Source of the DNA: Rebecca billardiae RCC1528
Taxonomy: Eukaryota; Haptophyta
Assembly: GCA_965240325.2 (NCBI GenBank)
Contig: OZ251225.1
Span: 992,001 to 1,056,000, forward strand
Direction of reading: 5' to 3'
Length of the DNA stretch: 64,000 nt
Shown: positions 9,844 to 20,931 of the stretch, piece by piece
How positions within the stretch are numbered: the stretch's first letter is position 1
Layout of the letters: each line of letters opens with the position of its first letter
The notes under the pieces: generated by a model
Databases searched by the model: none
What the model was told of the DNA's origin: nothing
The model's input: the letters and a program-made list of their open reading frames with translations, nothing else
Made by a program: the position numbers and the translations under genes

Positions 9844-10744
9844 GCGCTTGGCGCGCGCGCGGCGCGGCGCGCTGCGGCCGTCGAGTTGCCGTGCGAAGGC
9901 GGCGCGTTGCTTGCGTGGCATCGGAACACGACCATGCTCCGCACTGCGCCCCGCAGCTCGCTCCTCGTCGACTTTGCCGCGCCTACGATCAGCGCGCATG
10001 CGAGCGTCGCGTCGGAATGAGCAGCCCGCGCCGGCCTCAGCCGTGAGCGCCCGCCTGGCGCGCGATGCGATCAACTCGGGGCACGAGCTGCGGCTGAGCG
10101 AGGAAGCATGTGCCTGCGCGCAAGCCGCGCCGCCTTGAGACACCGATCGTGAGCAGGGCATGCACCTTGCACGCAACGTTTCTTCTTGCCCTTGCGAATG
10201 TCGCGGTGCCCTTGAAAGGACTCCTCATCAGCGCAACTACTCAAGCATGGCATGACGGCAGCCACGCGCGCAGGCGATGCATGGATGTACACGAGTCACT
10301 GCGCGCACACGCAACCCGAAGACTCCTATTCATCGCTTCAGGGCGCTCACGGTCTGTTGTTTCATCTCCACTGCATGCAAGGCTCGTGCAGGCTGATCGG
10401 CATTCGTTGACAGCCGTCTGAAGCTGCATCAACGCGCACGATCGATGTCTCAAGGCGGCGCGGCTTGCGCGCAGGCACATGCTTCCTCGCTCAGCCGCAG
10501 CTCGTGCCCCGAGTTGATCGCATCGCGCGCCAGGCGGGCGCTCACGGCTGAGGCCGGCGCGGGCTGCTCATTCCGACGCGACGCTCGCATGCGCGCTGAT
10601 CGTAGGCGCGGCAAAGTCGACGAGGAGCGAGCTGCGGGGCGCAGTGCGGAGCATGGTCGTGTTCCGATGCCACGCAAGCAACGCGCCGCCTTCGCACGGC
10701 AACTCGACGGCCGCAGCGCGCCGCGCCGCGCGCGCGCCAAGCGC
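9844..10744. repeat. 308-bp inverted repeat with 285-bp spacer
   Basis: Left arm 9844-10151 and right arm 10437-10744 are reverse complements with one mismatch that I noticed (10143). The spacer 10152-10436 is unrelated single-copy sequence. Outside both arms the similarity ends abruptly. Open frames in the arms encode the same unrecognised R/A-rich peptide on opposite strands, so they are not evidence of a gene. It could be a foldback element or a recent inverted duplication. I found no clear target duplication. Confidence 0.9.
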
Positions 10745-11015
10745 CCATCGACGCCAGCGCGCCTTCGCGCCAAGCGCGTTTTCATTTTCCGCGCTTTGTT
10801 TCGCGCGTGAGTTTTTATTGGCGCATGACCTGTGCGGGGAACGCCCCTGCATCACGATTCACGTCTCAGTCTTCGACGAGTCAGTCGACAGTCGTCTCAC
10901 GATGCAGACTAGGCACTAGCTTAACTAGCTAGCTTATGACTAAGACTCTACGCTACGATAATGGATCCACATCAGTCTGACAACAACATCACTGGATCAT
11001 ATTCATTTCATCGGC

Positions 11016-12316
11016 TCAGACACCCGCTTGCCCACCCGCCGCGGCGCTTTCGGCCTCGAAGAGCCTGGACTCCGCGATGATGAGGTCCTTGAGCGCGTCA
11101 GCGGACGTGTTGGCTGGCGGCTCGAACAGGCGGCCGATCGAGGCGTTCGCCTGCACGTTCTCGCCCTCGATCACCTCGTCGTGGTACGCGGTCAGGTACG
11201 GGTGGCGCAGCGCCTGCGCAGCGGTGTACCGTTTGGACGGGTCGAACTGTAGCAGGTGCCCCAGCAGGTCGAGCGCCGCGGGGTTCGCCGCCGGGTAGAT
11301 GTCCTGCGCGGGTGCGATGGGTCGAGTGGCACGCCGCTGCCTGTGAGCTCACGCGCGCGCAGGCGCAGCGCCGCGAGCGCAGCAGCAGCCGCACCGATAA
11401 CCTCATCTTGTTCCTCGGCGGCAAGCGTCGGATGTACTGCACGGCGCGCTGGTTCTGCAGCGTATTCAGCTCGCTCTCACTCGGCGTGCCAAGCACCTCG
11501 ATAATGAGCCGGATCTGGTCGAGGTAGTCGCGGCCGGGGAAGAGCGCCTTCCGGCCGAGCATCTCTGCGAGGATGCACCCGGCCGACCACATGTCGACGG
11601 CGGTGGTGTACGTCTCGTTGAGGCACAGCAGCTCGGGCGCGCGATACCAGCGCGTCGTCACGTACATCGTGAGCAGCCGCTGGTCCTCCTCCTCCGTCGC
11701 GTTCGCCACCGCCAGGTGGCGCGCGAGCCCAAAGTCGCAGATCCTGAGCTCGCAGTCCTTGTTGAGCAGGATGTTGTGCGGCTTGAGGTCGCGGTGCACG
11801 ACGCCGGCCATGTGGATGTGGTTGAGGCCGAGGAGCAGCTGGAAGAGGAAGTACTGCACGTGGTCGTCGGACAGCGCCTGGCCCGAGGAGATGACGAAGT
11901 GCAGGTCGCAGTCCATCAGCTCAGTCACGATGTAGATGTCCTTGCCGCCGATGCTCAGGTCCTGCGCGCAGCGCGCACGCGTGCATGCCGAGGCGCGGCG
12001 GGTTGAGGCGCGGCGCGGCGCGGAGGGCAGATGGCGCGGTCTCTCCCAACGCGCAGGCACGTACTCGCAAGCGCAGGATGTTCTCATGGTGGAAGTGCCG
12101 CAGCAGCTGCACCTCGCGCAGGAGCCGCTTCGATGCCATCGCGTCCTCAAAGACGTTGCTGACCTTCTTGATCGCCACAGCGGTCGCACCCTCCTCAGCA
12201 AGGCTGTCGTGCGCCGAGCAGATGATGCCCTGCGCACCCTGCCCCACGACCTCGTGCATCGTATACCGTGCACGCACATCGAACGAGTACGAACCCTTCA
12301 CGACCTGGGGCGGCAT
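11016..12316 (-). CDS. Mitogen-activated protein kinase with TMY activation loop
   Basis: Serine/threonine kinase of the CMGC/MAPK family, which relays signals in the cytoplasm and nucleus. Three exons: 12316-12065, 11961-11395, 11303-11016; introns 103 and 91 bp, phase 0; product 368 residues, normal for a MAPK. Visible motifs: glycine loop GQGAQG at residues 25-30, ATP lysine K50 in [13 protein letters not shown] with catalytic Asp142, DFG at 160-162, activation segment TMY at 182-184 then [13 protein letters not shown] insert, and C-terminal [19 protein letters not shown]. The middle residue of the TXY site is Met, where Glu, Asp or Gly are usual, so subgroup assignment (ERK-like) is uncertain. 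The first ATG begins directly with the kinase domain. Donors are GTACGT and GTGCGG. Confidence 0.92.
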
Positions 12317-13338
12317 GACGCGGCCTCCGCTTTACGTCTGCTTGTACTTCCGGGCTCCGGCTGGGTGATAATCGATTTTCGCGCGATTCTGGGTGGATGT
12401 CCGGTAGCTCTGGAGGTGGCTCCCGCCTCCCGGCGTGACCAGCATCCGAGAGCACGATGGGGGCGTTCGCTTTACGCCGCTCATCGGGTGAACTTCGTAG
12501 CACAGTAGTACCTCATTTCCCTGCGAAGTGGCGGGCGCGTGGCCCATCTTGGCGTGGCTGACACGCTTAGCACACGCGTTGGAGAGCTCGTGTTACGGAG
12601 CAACGGACTGTGGATAGGCCATGTAGACACTGTGATCCAGACGACTGCAGCGCACGCCAAATGCCAGCATGCATCCTGAGCTGCCTCCAGAGAGTCTCGG
12701 CATGCGCGGCGTGGCCAGTGTGGGACTTTGGCCGACCTGTGCACCATCTTCAGTCAAGCATCTGCCTTTCCGCTGGCGGGACACAAGCCATGACCGGCGG
12801 TGGAATTGCATCCCTCAATCGGCCCACACGGTCGGGAACGACAGAGAACTGCCACGTGGCGCCGATTGAATTTGCGGCATGCGAGAACGAAACGCCCTGG
12901 CACGTTCGCGGATGGTGCGAGGCCTTTTGATTGTGGCGTCGGAACTGTCCACCGCGTGTCACGCGCATCCAAATGGAACTGACTGCGGCTGTCAGCGGCT
13001 GGTGTGATACACTGCCGGCATTGAGTCATATTGATTGACAAAACGCCAAATAAACCGAAAACGGCGCCGCCAGCGACGCCGGTCCGCCGCGGCCGCGGGT
13101 GACGCACGGTCCGTGCTGTCATTCACTGTCTGTTGATGAATCCGGCGCGGCCACGACGCATGACTCACGAAGCGTACGTTGAAGCCTGTCGGCCTGCTCA
13201 CTCAGTGCCTTGTCTGTGGTGTGCCAGCGCAGCCTTCGGCGATCTGCCCGTATCGTGTAGTCAAACTCGCACGAGACTCCAACTCGTTCCGAAGCGCCGC
13301 CGCACCAGAAGCATGTGTGCACCATCTCAAAACGGCAG
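12317..13338. other. Intergenic region upstream of the MAPK gene
   Basis: About 1 kb, less GC-rich than the coding parts. It holds several short overlapping frames (for example 12610-12930 and 12754-13122) without recognisable motifs. It lies between the MAPK start and the 3' end of the DNL zinc-finger gene, both on the minus strand, so it should contain the MAPK promoter. Confidence 0.4.
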
Positions 13339-13815
13339 TCAGCCGCTCGCGTCATCGGGTGCGTCGTTGATCCACGTGGCGCGAACACCCTCGGCGTCCG
13401 TCATCGTGGTCACGACCTGGTCGTCCTGCCTGTGGGCATAGTCCTCGATCGTCCCGAACCCAGGGTGCACCCACGCCAGATGATCCGCAATAAGGTGCTT
13501 TGCGTCGCATCCACTGCAGGTGACGACGACGATACCGTTGTGGTAAGCGTCGCGGTTGATAGACTTCTCGTTGCGCGTTTCGCATAAGCGGCACGTGTAG
13601 TGCAGTCTCATCGAACGCCGGACCACCCCGATCGGCTGAGCTGCCGGCGCCTCGGAGTCCGAGTCGCCCCCACTGCCGTCCGCAGGCGGCAGCGCAAAGC
13701 TTGACATGTGCAGCGCACTGCGTGGTCGAAGTGCCACAGGACACGGCCCTGTCGGCGCACGCGCCATCGGCTGCGCGGCAAACGCCTGCACGCACAGCGC
13801 GAAGGAAAGCATCAT
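13339..13815 (-). CDS. DNL-type zinc finger protein (Hep1/Zim17-like HSP70 escort)
   Basis: Organellar co-chaperone that keeps mitochondrial or plastid HSP70 soluble. Single exon, 158 residues. The DNL domain spans about residues 65-130: YTCRLCETRNEKSINRDAYH, GIVVVTCSGCDAKHLIADHL and W...F. It has the two CXXC zinc-ligand pairs and the signature central DHL. The N-terminus is hydrophobic with AFAAQP near residue 15, followed by an Arg/Ala/Pro-rich stretch. This fits a signal peptide plus transit peptide of a secondary plastid, so a plastid HSP70 escort is the favoured assignment; a mitochondrial one is possible. It is divergent from the LRR gene with 243 bp between starts. Confidence 0.9.
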   Translation of the reverse strand: MMLSFALCVQAFAAQPMARAPTGPCPVALRPRSALHMSSFALPPADGSGGDSDSEAPAAQPIGVVRRSMRLHYTCRLCETRNEKSINRDAYHNGIVVVTCSGCDAKHLIADHLAWVHPGFGTIEDYAHRQDDQVVTTMTDAEGVRATWINDAPDDASG

Positions 13816-14058
13816 CGTCGAAGCGACACTGTTGCTGACCGCGGACCGCCCGGGCCGGCGGCGGCGCGCGCGGCGAGCTCATGATAACCGGCCGCCAGAT
13901 AAGATACGATTTTATTCAGCGGTTCCTGAGCCAACCGTCGTCACATAATGAACAAGCAGCAGGTCTTCGGCCGTGCCGATTCGGCACAGCCTCCTCAGTC
14001 CTGGGTGCGCCGGAATCTTGAATAACAAACAGCAGGCCGCCGTTACAAACGGCGCAGC

Positions 14059-15115
14059 ATGGCGGAGCATCTCGCCAACCAGTCGGAGGAGCACGCTGTC
14101 GCGCTGAAGATGCTCAAGATGTCGGCCCGCTGGGCCGACATCGAGCACCAGACACGAGACACGCGGCGATATCACAAGTATGCGCCCCTGCGGACCGACT
14201 CCAGCATGCGAGGCTGTCCTGCGCGCGCGCTCTGCACGTCATCACGGCTATATCGTACCACACCCACGGTGCCGCCCATGCAGGAAGATCTTGGATGAAA
14301 TGCGCGTGTACCACTCGGCGTACTCCACGTGCGCCGACATCATGCGGAAGTTCATCGAGCGGCCCACGCTGGTCAATGTCTGGGCCATATCGTGCCCCGG
14401 CTTGCTCAAGTCCAAGTCGCGCGAGCTCGAGCTCCAGGAGCCGGGCACGCCCATGTACCTCACGACGCTCGCGGAGAAGATGAGGATAGACATGCTCTAC
14501 GACGCGGTCGCGCACCTGAAAAACATTGAGAACGACCGGCCCATCCGGGCGAGCGACATCGAGGGCAAGCTGGTCGAGGTGGAGAAGCTCGCGAGCGCAG
14601 AGGCGCGCAAGATCCAGGCGCAGGAGGCCGTCCTCACGCAGGAGCTCTCCGACATTGGCGACGGCAGCGACACCGTCGAGATGTGGGTGGGCTCGCTGAA
14701 GAACGCGCAGGCCACCAAGACGCTCATGCTGCGCGGACAGGGCCTTCACTCCGTGCCGCCCGAGCTCTTCGCGCTGGTCGAGGACATGGAGATTGTCGAC
14801 CTGGGGAACAACCACCTCAAGGAGATCCCCAAGGAGATTGACAAGCTGCACTCCGTGAAGAAGCTCTACCTCGACGACAATGAGCTGCGCACACTCCCCG
14901 TGTCGATGGCAAAGATGCACGAGTACCTGACACTTCTCGCACTCGCGAAGAACCCGCTGGATACGGACATCTTCAACGCGTACCTGGGCGGCTTGCCCTA
15001 CCTCTTCCGCTTCCTGCGCGAGAAGCGACGCGGCCTCCGCACCCGCACCAGCGCGAGCAGGCCGAGCAGCCGCGGCAGGGCCGCAGGGGGCACCCTGAGT
15101 TCTGCTGCAACTTGA
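14059..15115 (+). CDS. Leucine-rich repeat protein of unknown role
   Basis: Two exons, 14059-14177 and 14284-15115 (intron 106 bp, phase 2, donor GTATGC, acceptor GCAG); product 316 residues. The first 200 residues are helical and charged with no family that I recognise. Residues about 205-290 hold three or four LRRs, with TLMLRGQGLHSVPPELFAL, VDLGNNHLKEIPKEIDKL and LYLDDNELRTLPVSMAKM in the LxxLxLxxNxLxxLP pattern, then a capping LALAKNPL. The C-terminus is an Arg/Ser-rich tail. There is no signal peptide or membrane span, so it is likely a cytosolic or flagellar adaptor. It runs convergently into the next gene. Confidence 0.8.
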
Positions 15116-15543
15116 CGTGTCACTGAAGCACCATCAGCCAGCGTTCCGGCTCAATGCGCGTGGGCTGCAGCTGCTCCTATGCCGAGGCGGTGCGGCGGCC
15201 CCCGCCGCGCTCGGGCTCAGCGCAGCATGATGAGTCCGGTCATGCGACAAGTGCCTCGTCGTCTGCGCGCGGGTCGTGGCAGGCACGTGGGCTGCGACGC
15301 GCAGGCCTCCTTTAGTCATCATTCAGCTGACGACAAGTCGTCATCATATCTCACTCGTCTCTTGACGGATGCATCATCAGCATGATGCGCGCGCTGTGAC
15401 AATAAGATTATTAGTAATAAATAATATTAATAATATATAACTCACTCGTCGTCACGCACACTATGATGACTACTGTATGATGATGACTATAGAGTATAGC
15501 TACTGCTGTAGTGAAGTAGATCATCTGTGAGAATAATCGATCA
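15116..15543. other. Convergent intergenic region
   Basis: Lies between the 3' ends of two convergent genes. After a GC-rich part similar in style to 60843-60956 (GCCGAGGCGGTGC motif), the sequence becomes AT-rich around 15401-15545 with TAATAATAAATAATATTAATAA. These are likely the 3' untranslated and polyadenylation regions of both neighbours. Confidence 0.4.
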
Positions 15544-18500
15544 TCAGTACGGCGACTCCTGGCTCTGCTTCGGCATGCTGAACATGACGGAAAGCAGGCT
15601 CTTGGCATGCGTGCAACGGTTGCGCCGCTGCTCAGCGGCATGCGACGCCATCTCGCGGTCGTGCTCGGCGCGCAGCGTTGCCAGGCGCTGCTCGGCGTTG
15701 TGCTTGCACTCCTCGATCGCGGCGCGTGAGTTGGCGATCACCTTTTCGCGCTGGCCCACGAGGACTTGGAGTGCCTTCTTGTGCTCGCTGAGCAGCGCGT
15801 TGACGGGCCCAAGCCAGGACCTCCCGCTCTCGGGAATCTTCTTCAGGACGGCAGATGCGTGCTCGATGACCTCCGAGCTCGCGGTCGTTACCTTCTCAAC
15901 CCGCGCCTCCAAGTTGGTCGTAGCGAGCTCGTGCCGCCGCTTCACGCCCTCGTCGAGGTTGGCGTCGAGTGCCTCGAGCGCGTCGCGCTTGCGCTTGGCG
16001 GCCTGGCGGCCGGCGATGACGAGCTTCTTGATGCAGCCGGACAGCTGATTGGCAATGTCGACATCGCCGACCATACGCGGCAGATGGTGCATGTCCAGGG
16101 CAGGCTTGCCTGTCGCCGCGAGACCGAGCTCGCTGCGCGCGCCGCTGCCTGACGGCTCATAGATCGGCGGCCGAGCTCCTGCTCGTGCCTTGCGCGCAAA
16201 AGCATCGCGTCCGAACATGCGCGGATCGCCGGCGAACACGTTGGCCGGCGTCTCGAACTCCGCCGCCGACACGCACGCACGGAAGCTTGTCTCGGCGTCG
16301 CCGAGAGAGGCATCCACACGCGCCCCCAAATGGTCGTCGTCACCATCATCGACGAGCATGTTGGCCCGGCCCTCGTCGTCGTCGCGGCCATCCAAGTCGC
16401 CCGGATCCGCACCCGACAGCAGCCCAGGCAGCAGCATGCGCGCGAAGTCCCCGAGCGGCTCCGGCGCGAGGGTCGCGTTGGCTGACGGGTGCGCCGACAT
16501 GGGGCGGCGCTGTCCGGTCAGACGCACGTCGTCTGGCCAGTGCACGCTGCGACCACGTCGCTCCGATGCCTCGTCGGCCTTGGGCTGCGCAGTGCACGCT
16601 GCGCGCTGGCCTCCGGTGTGCTGATCGGCAGGCAGACTGCTTGTGCAGGGAATCGGCGAGAGGGGAGGTGGACGACAGCCACCAGCCGCCGGCACGTCGT
16701 GCGGGACGTTTGAGCGCGCGTCTGCCTGCTGGTCGGGATAGCTCGCCTCGGCCGGGCCGAAGCCGAGCGCCTCGACCTCAGGCTCGGCCATCGCCTTGCC
16801 CTGTCGCTCTGCGGCGGGCTGCGCCCGTGCCGTATTGGCCGATCGGCGCTGCGAGCGCTGCTGCTGCTGCTGCTGCTGCTTCGACTGGAGCGAAGGCGTC
16901 TTGCGCTGCGGCCGCTGGTCTGGCTTGGGCGTCGGCGCGATCGAGCTCTCGTCGGCCTCGACGAAGTCGCTGTCGATCGCCTCGTCGTCAGGCTCGGCCG
17001 TCGCCGCCTGCCCTTGGCGCTCCACCGCGGGCTCTCGTGCCGCTTGGCGTCGCCTCTGCTGCTGTTGCTGCTGCAGCGGCGGCGGCGGCCGCTGCGGCCG
17101 CTTCTCCTTGGGCTGCGGCGGGGGCTCAAAATCGCCCGCCTCGTCGACATCGAGCTCCTCGTCCTCAGCCTCGGCCGTCGCCTTCTGGTGCCGCTCTGCA
17201 GGCTCTACAGTGGGCTGCGCCCGCGCTGCGCTTGGCGTTCGGCGCTGCTGCTGCTGCTTCGACTGCGACAGCGGCGCCTGTTGCTGCGGCTGCTGCTCCG
17301 CCTTGGGCGCGGGTACGACGGTGGGCGACGGACGCTTCGACGCCCGCGCCCGAGGCGTGTGCTCGTCGTGCCCATCGAACGTCTGCTTCAACTCCTCGAA
17401 GTGCGCAAAGCCCGCCCCGCCCACACGCTTGGCGCGCCCGGTGGGCGTCGCGGCGGCTGCCGCCTTGCGCACTGACTCGGGAGTCTTCTTGCGCGACGAG
17501 GGTGGCGCGTGGGCGGCGAGCGGCACGCCAGGCGGCGGAGCCGCGCTGCGATCGAGCTTGGCGTGAGCTCCGGTAGCGAGAGCGGCACCCGCCGCGGTGG
17601 CACCGCCGCCCTTCGCCGCGCTCATCTGCAGCGCGGCCGGCCGCGGCTTGGGCGCGACAGGCTTGGCGGGTGAGGGGTCGATGATGCTGTCTTGCGTGTC
17701 CGCATGCGGCATCGCGGCCGGAGCGGCCGTCGCCTCCGCGCCGGCGTCGGCGCACGGCTGCAGCGGCTTGGGAGCAGCACCGCGATGCGGCACACTCGCG
17801 ATCGGCGGCGAGATCGACGAGGTCTTCCCGTGCGGGCGCGGGCACAGCTTGTCGAAGTAGGAGCGGTGCTGGCGGGGCCAGCGCTGCACCTCGAGCACGC
17901 GCTGCGGGCGCGGCGCGCGGCGCGGTGTGTGCGCGCGGGCGGAGGGGCGCGCGCGTCAGATCGAGATCAAGCTCGTGGACGCGCGGGCGCGCTGAATTCA
18001 CGCGCGCGCACCTCGACGGGCAGCTCCAGCGTGAGCGTGTCCGCGTCGTCCACCTCCGCGTGCAGGTCGAGCATGTCCCCGTCGCGGTTCTCGGCGATGG
18101 CCTCGCGCGCTTTGCGCGTGAGCAAGAACGAGATGCGCACGAGCTTCTCCTCCTTCGACTCGTGCACCTCGGGCTCCGCCTCCAGGTCCTCGGGCGTGAC
18201 GTTGATGTTCTTCTCCTGCGGCGCCCCGGCCGGACGCAGCTCGAAGTGGGTCTTGCCGAAGCGCACAGCCGCCTTGAAGCGCGTCAGGCCTGGAGAGAGC
18301 AGGGCAAGCGCATGCGCATGCGCGCGCGCGCGCGCGCGCGCGCGCTGGCCGTGCCGCGTCACGCGACAGTCTTGGCGAGGCGCGCCGTGCGCCGCACGCG
18401 GGCCTCGCGCGGCTCGCGCGCGCAGACTCGCGGCACCCACCGAGCCCAAAGGCCTCGATCTCCTCGAAGGCGACGATGTTCCCGCTGCTCCTGTTGCTGG

Positions 18501-19191
18501 CTTCCAGCTCCGTCCTGAGCGCCTTGAGGGTGGCCGTGCTCGCGTCCGCGCCAGACGTGAGCGCGATCTGCGCGCCAGCCTTGCACAGAGCGCTCACGAG
18601 GTGCCGCAAGCAGACCTGCTCGGCATGCGCGCGCGTAAGCTTCGCCTTCTGCCAAAGCTCGTTCGCCCTGCTCATGAAGAGCTCGCGCACGCTGGGCGAG
18701 CCACCATTGCCGCACGCCTCCCGACCAAAGCGCATCAGAACGTCGGCGGCAAGAGCGCGCTGCGCGATGCGGTCGCCGTCGGCCGGGGCGCTCGCGTCAG
18801 AGTCAGCCAGCATGACCTCCTCGAGCAGCCAGTCCAAATGGCTCGCCTCGAGGTACTCGCCGTGGCCGCCTTGGGTGTGCGCGAGGATGGCGGCGTCAAA
18901 GAGACGCAGCATCTCGCTGCGAAACATGGCGCTGCCCCGGCACAGGCCGCGACCTGCAGGCGCGAGGTTGCGCATGCTGCTCGTCTGAATGAAGCTGCGC
19001 ACGTCATCCGCCGTCTCGAGGCGTGCGATGACCGCGGCAAGCTTGGTGCAGACGATGTCGCTTTCAGAGCCGCTGAGCGCGGCCGCGAGCTCCTTGGATG
19101 CTTCGGCGAGCGAGGCTGCGCCTTGCACGCGCGCGTTGTCCTTCGCCGTGGTGAGATTCGTGCGAGGCTTCCGCCCGCCCTTCGCCGGCAT
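15544..19191 (-). CDS. Large Q/P-rich coiled-coil protein, possible meiotic axis component
   Basis: Three exons join in phase: 19191-18441, 18289-18012, 17901-15544 (introns 151 bp phase 1, 110 bp phase 0); product about 1,128 residues from ATG 19191. N-terminus (about 1-250): alpha-helical, resembling a repeat fold. Then about 90 residues of beta-type sequence (RFKAAVRFGKTHFELRPAG ... EEKLVRISFLLTRKAREAIA ... DTLTLELPVE). Middle: long disordered Pro/Ala/Gln-rich part with poly-Q runs, acidic patches and basic KRP motifs. C-terminus (last 150): predicted coiled coil (LDANLDEGVKRRHELATTNL, LLSEHKKALQVLVGQREKVI). I recognise no family. The helical-repeat, beta domain, disordered linker and C-terminal coiled-coil order resembles SYCP2/Red1 meiotic axis proteins; that is only an architectural analogy. 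Confidence 0.72.
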
Positions 19192-20268
19192 GGCCTCGAG
19201 AAGTTGCTGCGCGCTCGCGATGAGAGGGGGGCGCCCGCCGCCACGGGGTGCTCCTCCGCCTTGCGTCGAGAGCAAGGCGCGAAAGCACTTGCCGAGCCAG
19301 CGTTTGGCGCGAAACTCCTTTGGCCGGTCCGGAACCACTGTGGGCGGGGTGCAAAGCAGCCTTTCCGGGTGGTTTCAAGGTCGTCGTTTATTTCCAGGTT
19401 AAGACTCAGTATAGCTAGTCAGTCGTCAGTCACAGTCCTGTCACCTGTGCATGCTCGGTCACGGTGAACGAAGGACCATTCCGCGAACGTGTGCAGTCAG
19501 TCAGTTGATCAGTTCGATCCGATGGAGCAACTTGCTGGATATTGCTGCGACCACGACGGGCGCGCCATTATTCGGGCGCCCGCGCGGGGGCTGTCGGCAG
19601 CCTCGCGCGCGGACCGTGCCTGCAGGCTGCAGCGCCGCCGGCGCCGCCGGCGCCGGGCGCCAGCGCCGCGCCGCCCGTGCGCGGGCGGGCCGGGGGCCGC
19701 GGGGCGCCTCACGGGGCGCCGCGCGCAGGACGTGGCGGCCGCCGGCCGGCGGCCGGCTGCGGCGGCCGGCCCTGGTCACACTCTGACTCTCCGGCTGCCG
19801 CGCGCCGGTGCGGACCGGCGCCGCCGGCGCTGCGGCCCGAGGCCGAGCTCGGGCCGCGTGAGCCGTGCCCGTTCCGATGAGTTAGGCCGACTGTTACTAC
19901 TACTAGTGTTACTGTAGGCGCGCGTGCCGCGTCGGCCGCCCGCGAGCGCCGCCGCCCGGGGGCCGCGCGCGGGCCGCGGCGCCCGGACCGCGTTGCGTGA
20001 CGCGGCCGCCGCGCCCGCGCGCGGAGCCCGCGGCCCGCCTTTTCTGAGGCTCACTAGCTTACTATGATAGATGCAAAACTGAGGGGGTCCTAACGCTGCC
20101 ACGAGAATGGGTGCGCGCACGCACGGCGACGACACCCGACAGCGCCTGCGGCCTCCGGCTCGGCGGGGCGACGCTGTGTTACCAGGCGGCTGGCGGCGAC
20201 GGCGGTCGCGGCACACTCGCCGGTGAACTGAGCTCGTTCAGAAGAAATCGCGGCGGTGCGCAGCGGGC
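19192..20268. other. Extremely GC-rich intergenic island
   Basis: Between the start of the coiled-coil gene and the 3' end of the next minus-strand gene. 19560-19880 and 19920-20040 are almost purely G and C with many GCCGGC/GGCGCC palindromes, separated by a short AT-richer TGTTACTACTACTAGTGTTACTG. Frames here are composition artefacts. It may act as a CpG-island-like promoter for the coiled-coil gene. Confidence 0.45.
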
Positions 20269-20931
20269 TCAGCCGTAGACGCAGGTGCCGTCGTCCACCA
20301 TCGCGTACGACGAGAAGTTGACCGCGAGCGTGTCGGTGCATCCCGTCGCCAAGAGGGCGTCGTCGCTCGCTGCTGCGCGGGATGCCTCGTCGTCAATGCT
20401 GGCGCCCTTCCCATCCCAGAGCAGGCGGCCGAGCCACTCGTCGTTCATGGCGTCTCGCAGCTCGCCCGAGCGCACGACAGCCAGCGTGACGTCACCACTC
20501 GGCGTGCCCTCGTCGCGCCGGCGCTGCACGGTGGACTGGACGTACTGCCACACGTCGACAGCCGGCACATACTCCACGGTTGCCGCCTCGCTCTCGTCGT
20601 CAAAGATCTCCTCGCGCTGTGCGTTGATGAGGAGGCATGCCAGTCCCGCCTCGTCCTCGGTCTCGAAGGCCACGACGTACTCGCGATCAGAGCCTGCGCC
20701 ACGCACCGAGAAGAGCCCTTCCCGCCCCATCGCGCGGAGCACTGGCACGAAGACCGAGCCCATCTCCGACATCTTGCGATGCGACGCGATGCGGTGGGCG
20801 AGCACGTCGGTGTCGAGCTGCGGGTCAGACGGAGAGGCGGACATGACGACGCGGGATGAGCTCACGCTGCTCACCACCGGCCGCGTGAGCGAGGCGGCGT
20901 AGCCGAGGGCAAGGACCGGAAGAACGAGCAT
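20269..20931 (-). CDS. Plastid-targeted protein, DUF3110-like, with GCTD...DDGTC tail
   Basis: Single exon, 220 residues from ATG 20931. The N-terminus MLVLPVLALGYAASLTRP looks like a signal peptide followed by a Ser-rich transit peptide, suggesting plastid import. The middle (FVPVLRAMGREGLFSVRG, REYVVAFETEDEAGLACLLI) resembles the small DUF3110 domain of cyanobacteria and plastids, where an ED-rich loop precedes a helix; the match is by eye and weak. The end, GCTDTLAVNF...AMVDDGTCVYG, fits the GCTDxxAxNYxxxAxxDDGSC motif found in extracellular proteins of many marine microbes, with two cysteines that could form a disulfide. The function is unknown. It is divergent from the next plastid gene. 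Confidence 0.75.
   Translation of the reverse strand: MLVLPVLALGYAASLTRPVVSSVSSSRVVMSASPSDPQLDTDVLAHRIASHRKMSEMGSVFVPVLRAMGREGLFSVRGAGSDREYVVAFETEDEAGLACLLINAQREEIFDDESEAATVEYVPAVDVWQYVQSTVQRRRDEGTPSGDVTLAVVRSGELRDAMNDEWLGRLLWDGKGASIDDEASRAAASDDALLATGCTDTLAVNFSSYAMVDDGTCVYG

Noticed and set aside
9402-10810. Gene on either strand around 9.4-10.8 kb
   Set aside because: Frames lie mostly in the 308-bp inverted repeat and give the same unrecognised peptide from both arms.
12610-12930. 106-residue frame between MAPK and DNL genes
   Set aside because: No motif, no codon pattern and no neighbours in frame; likely chance.
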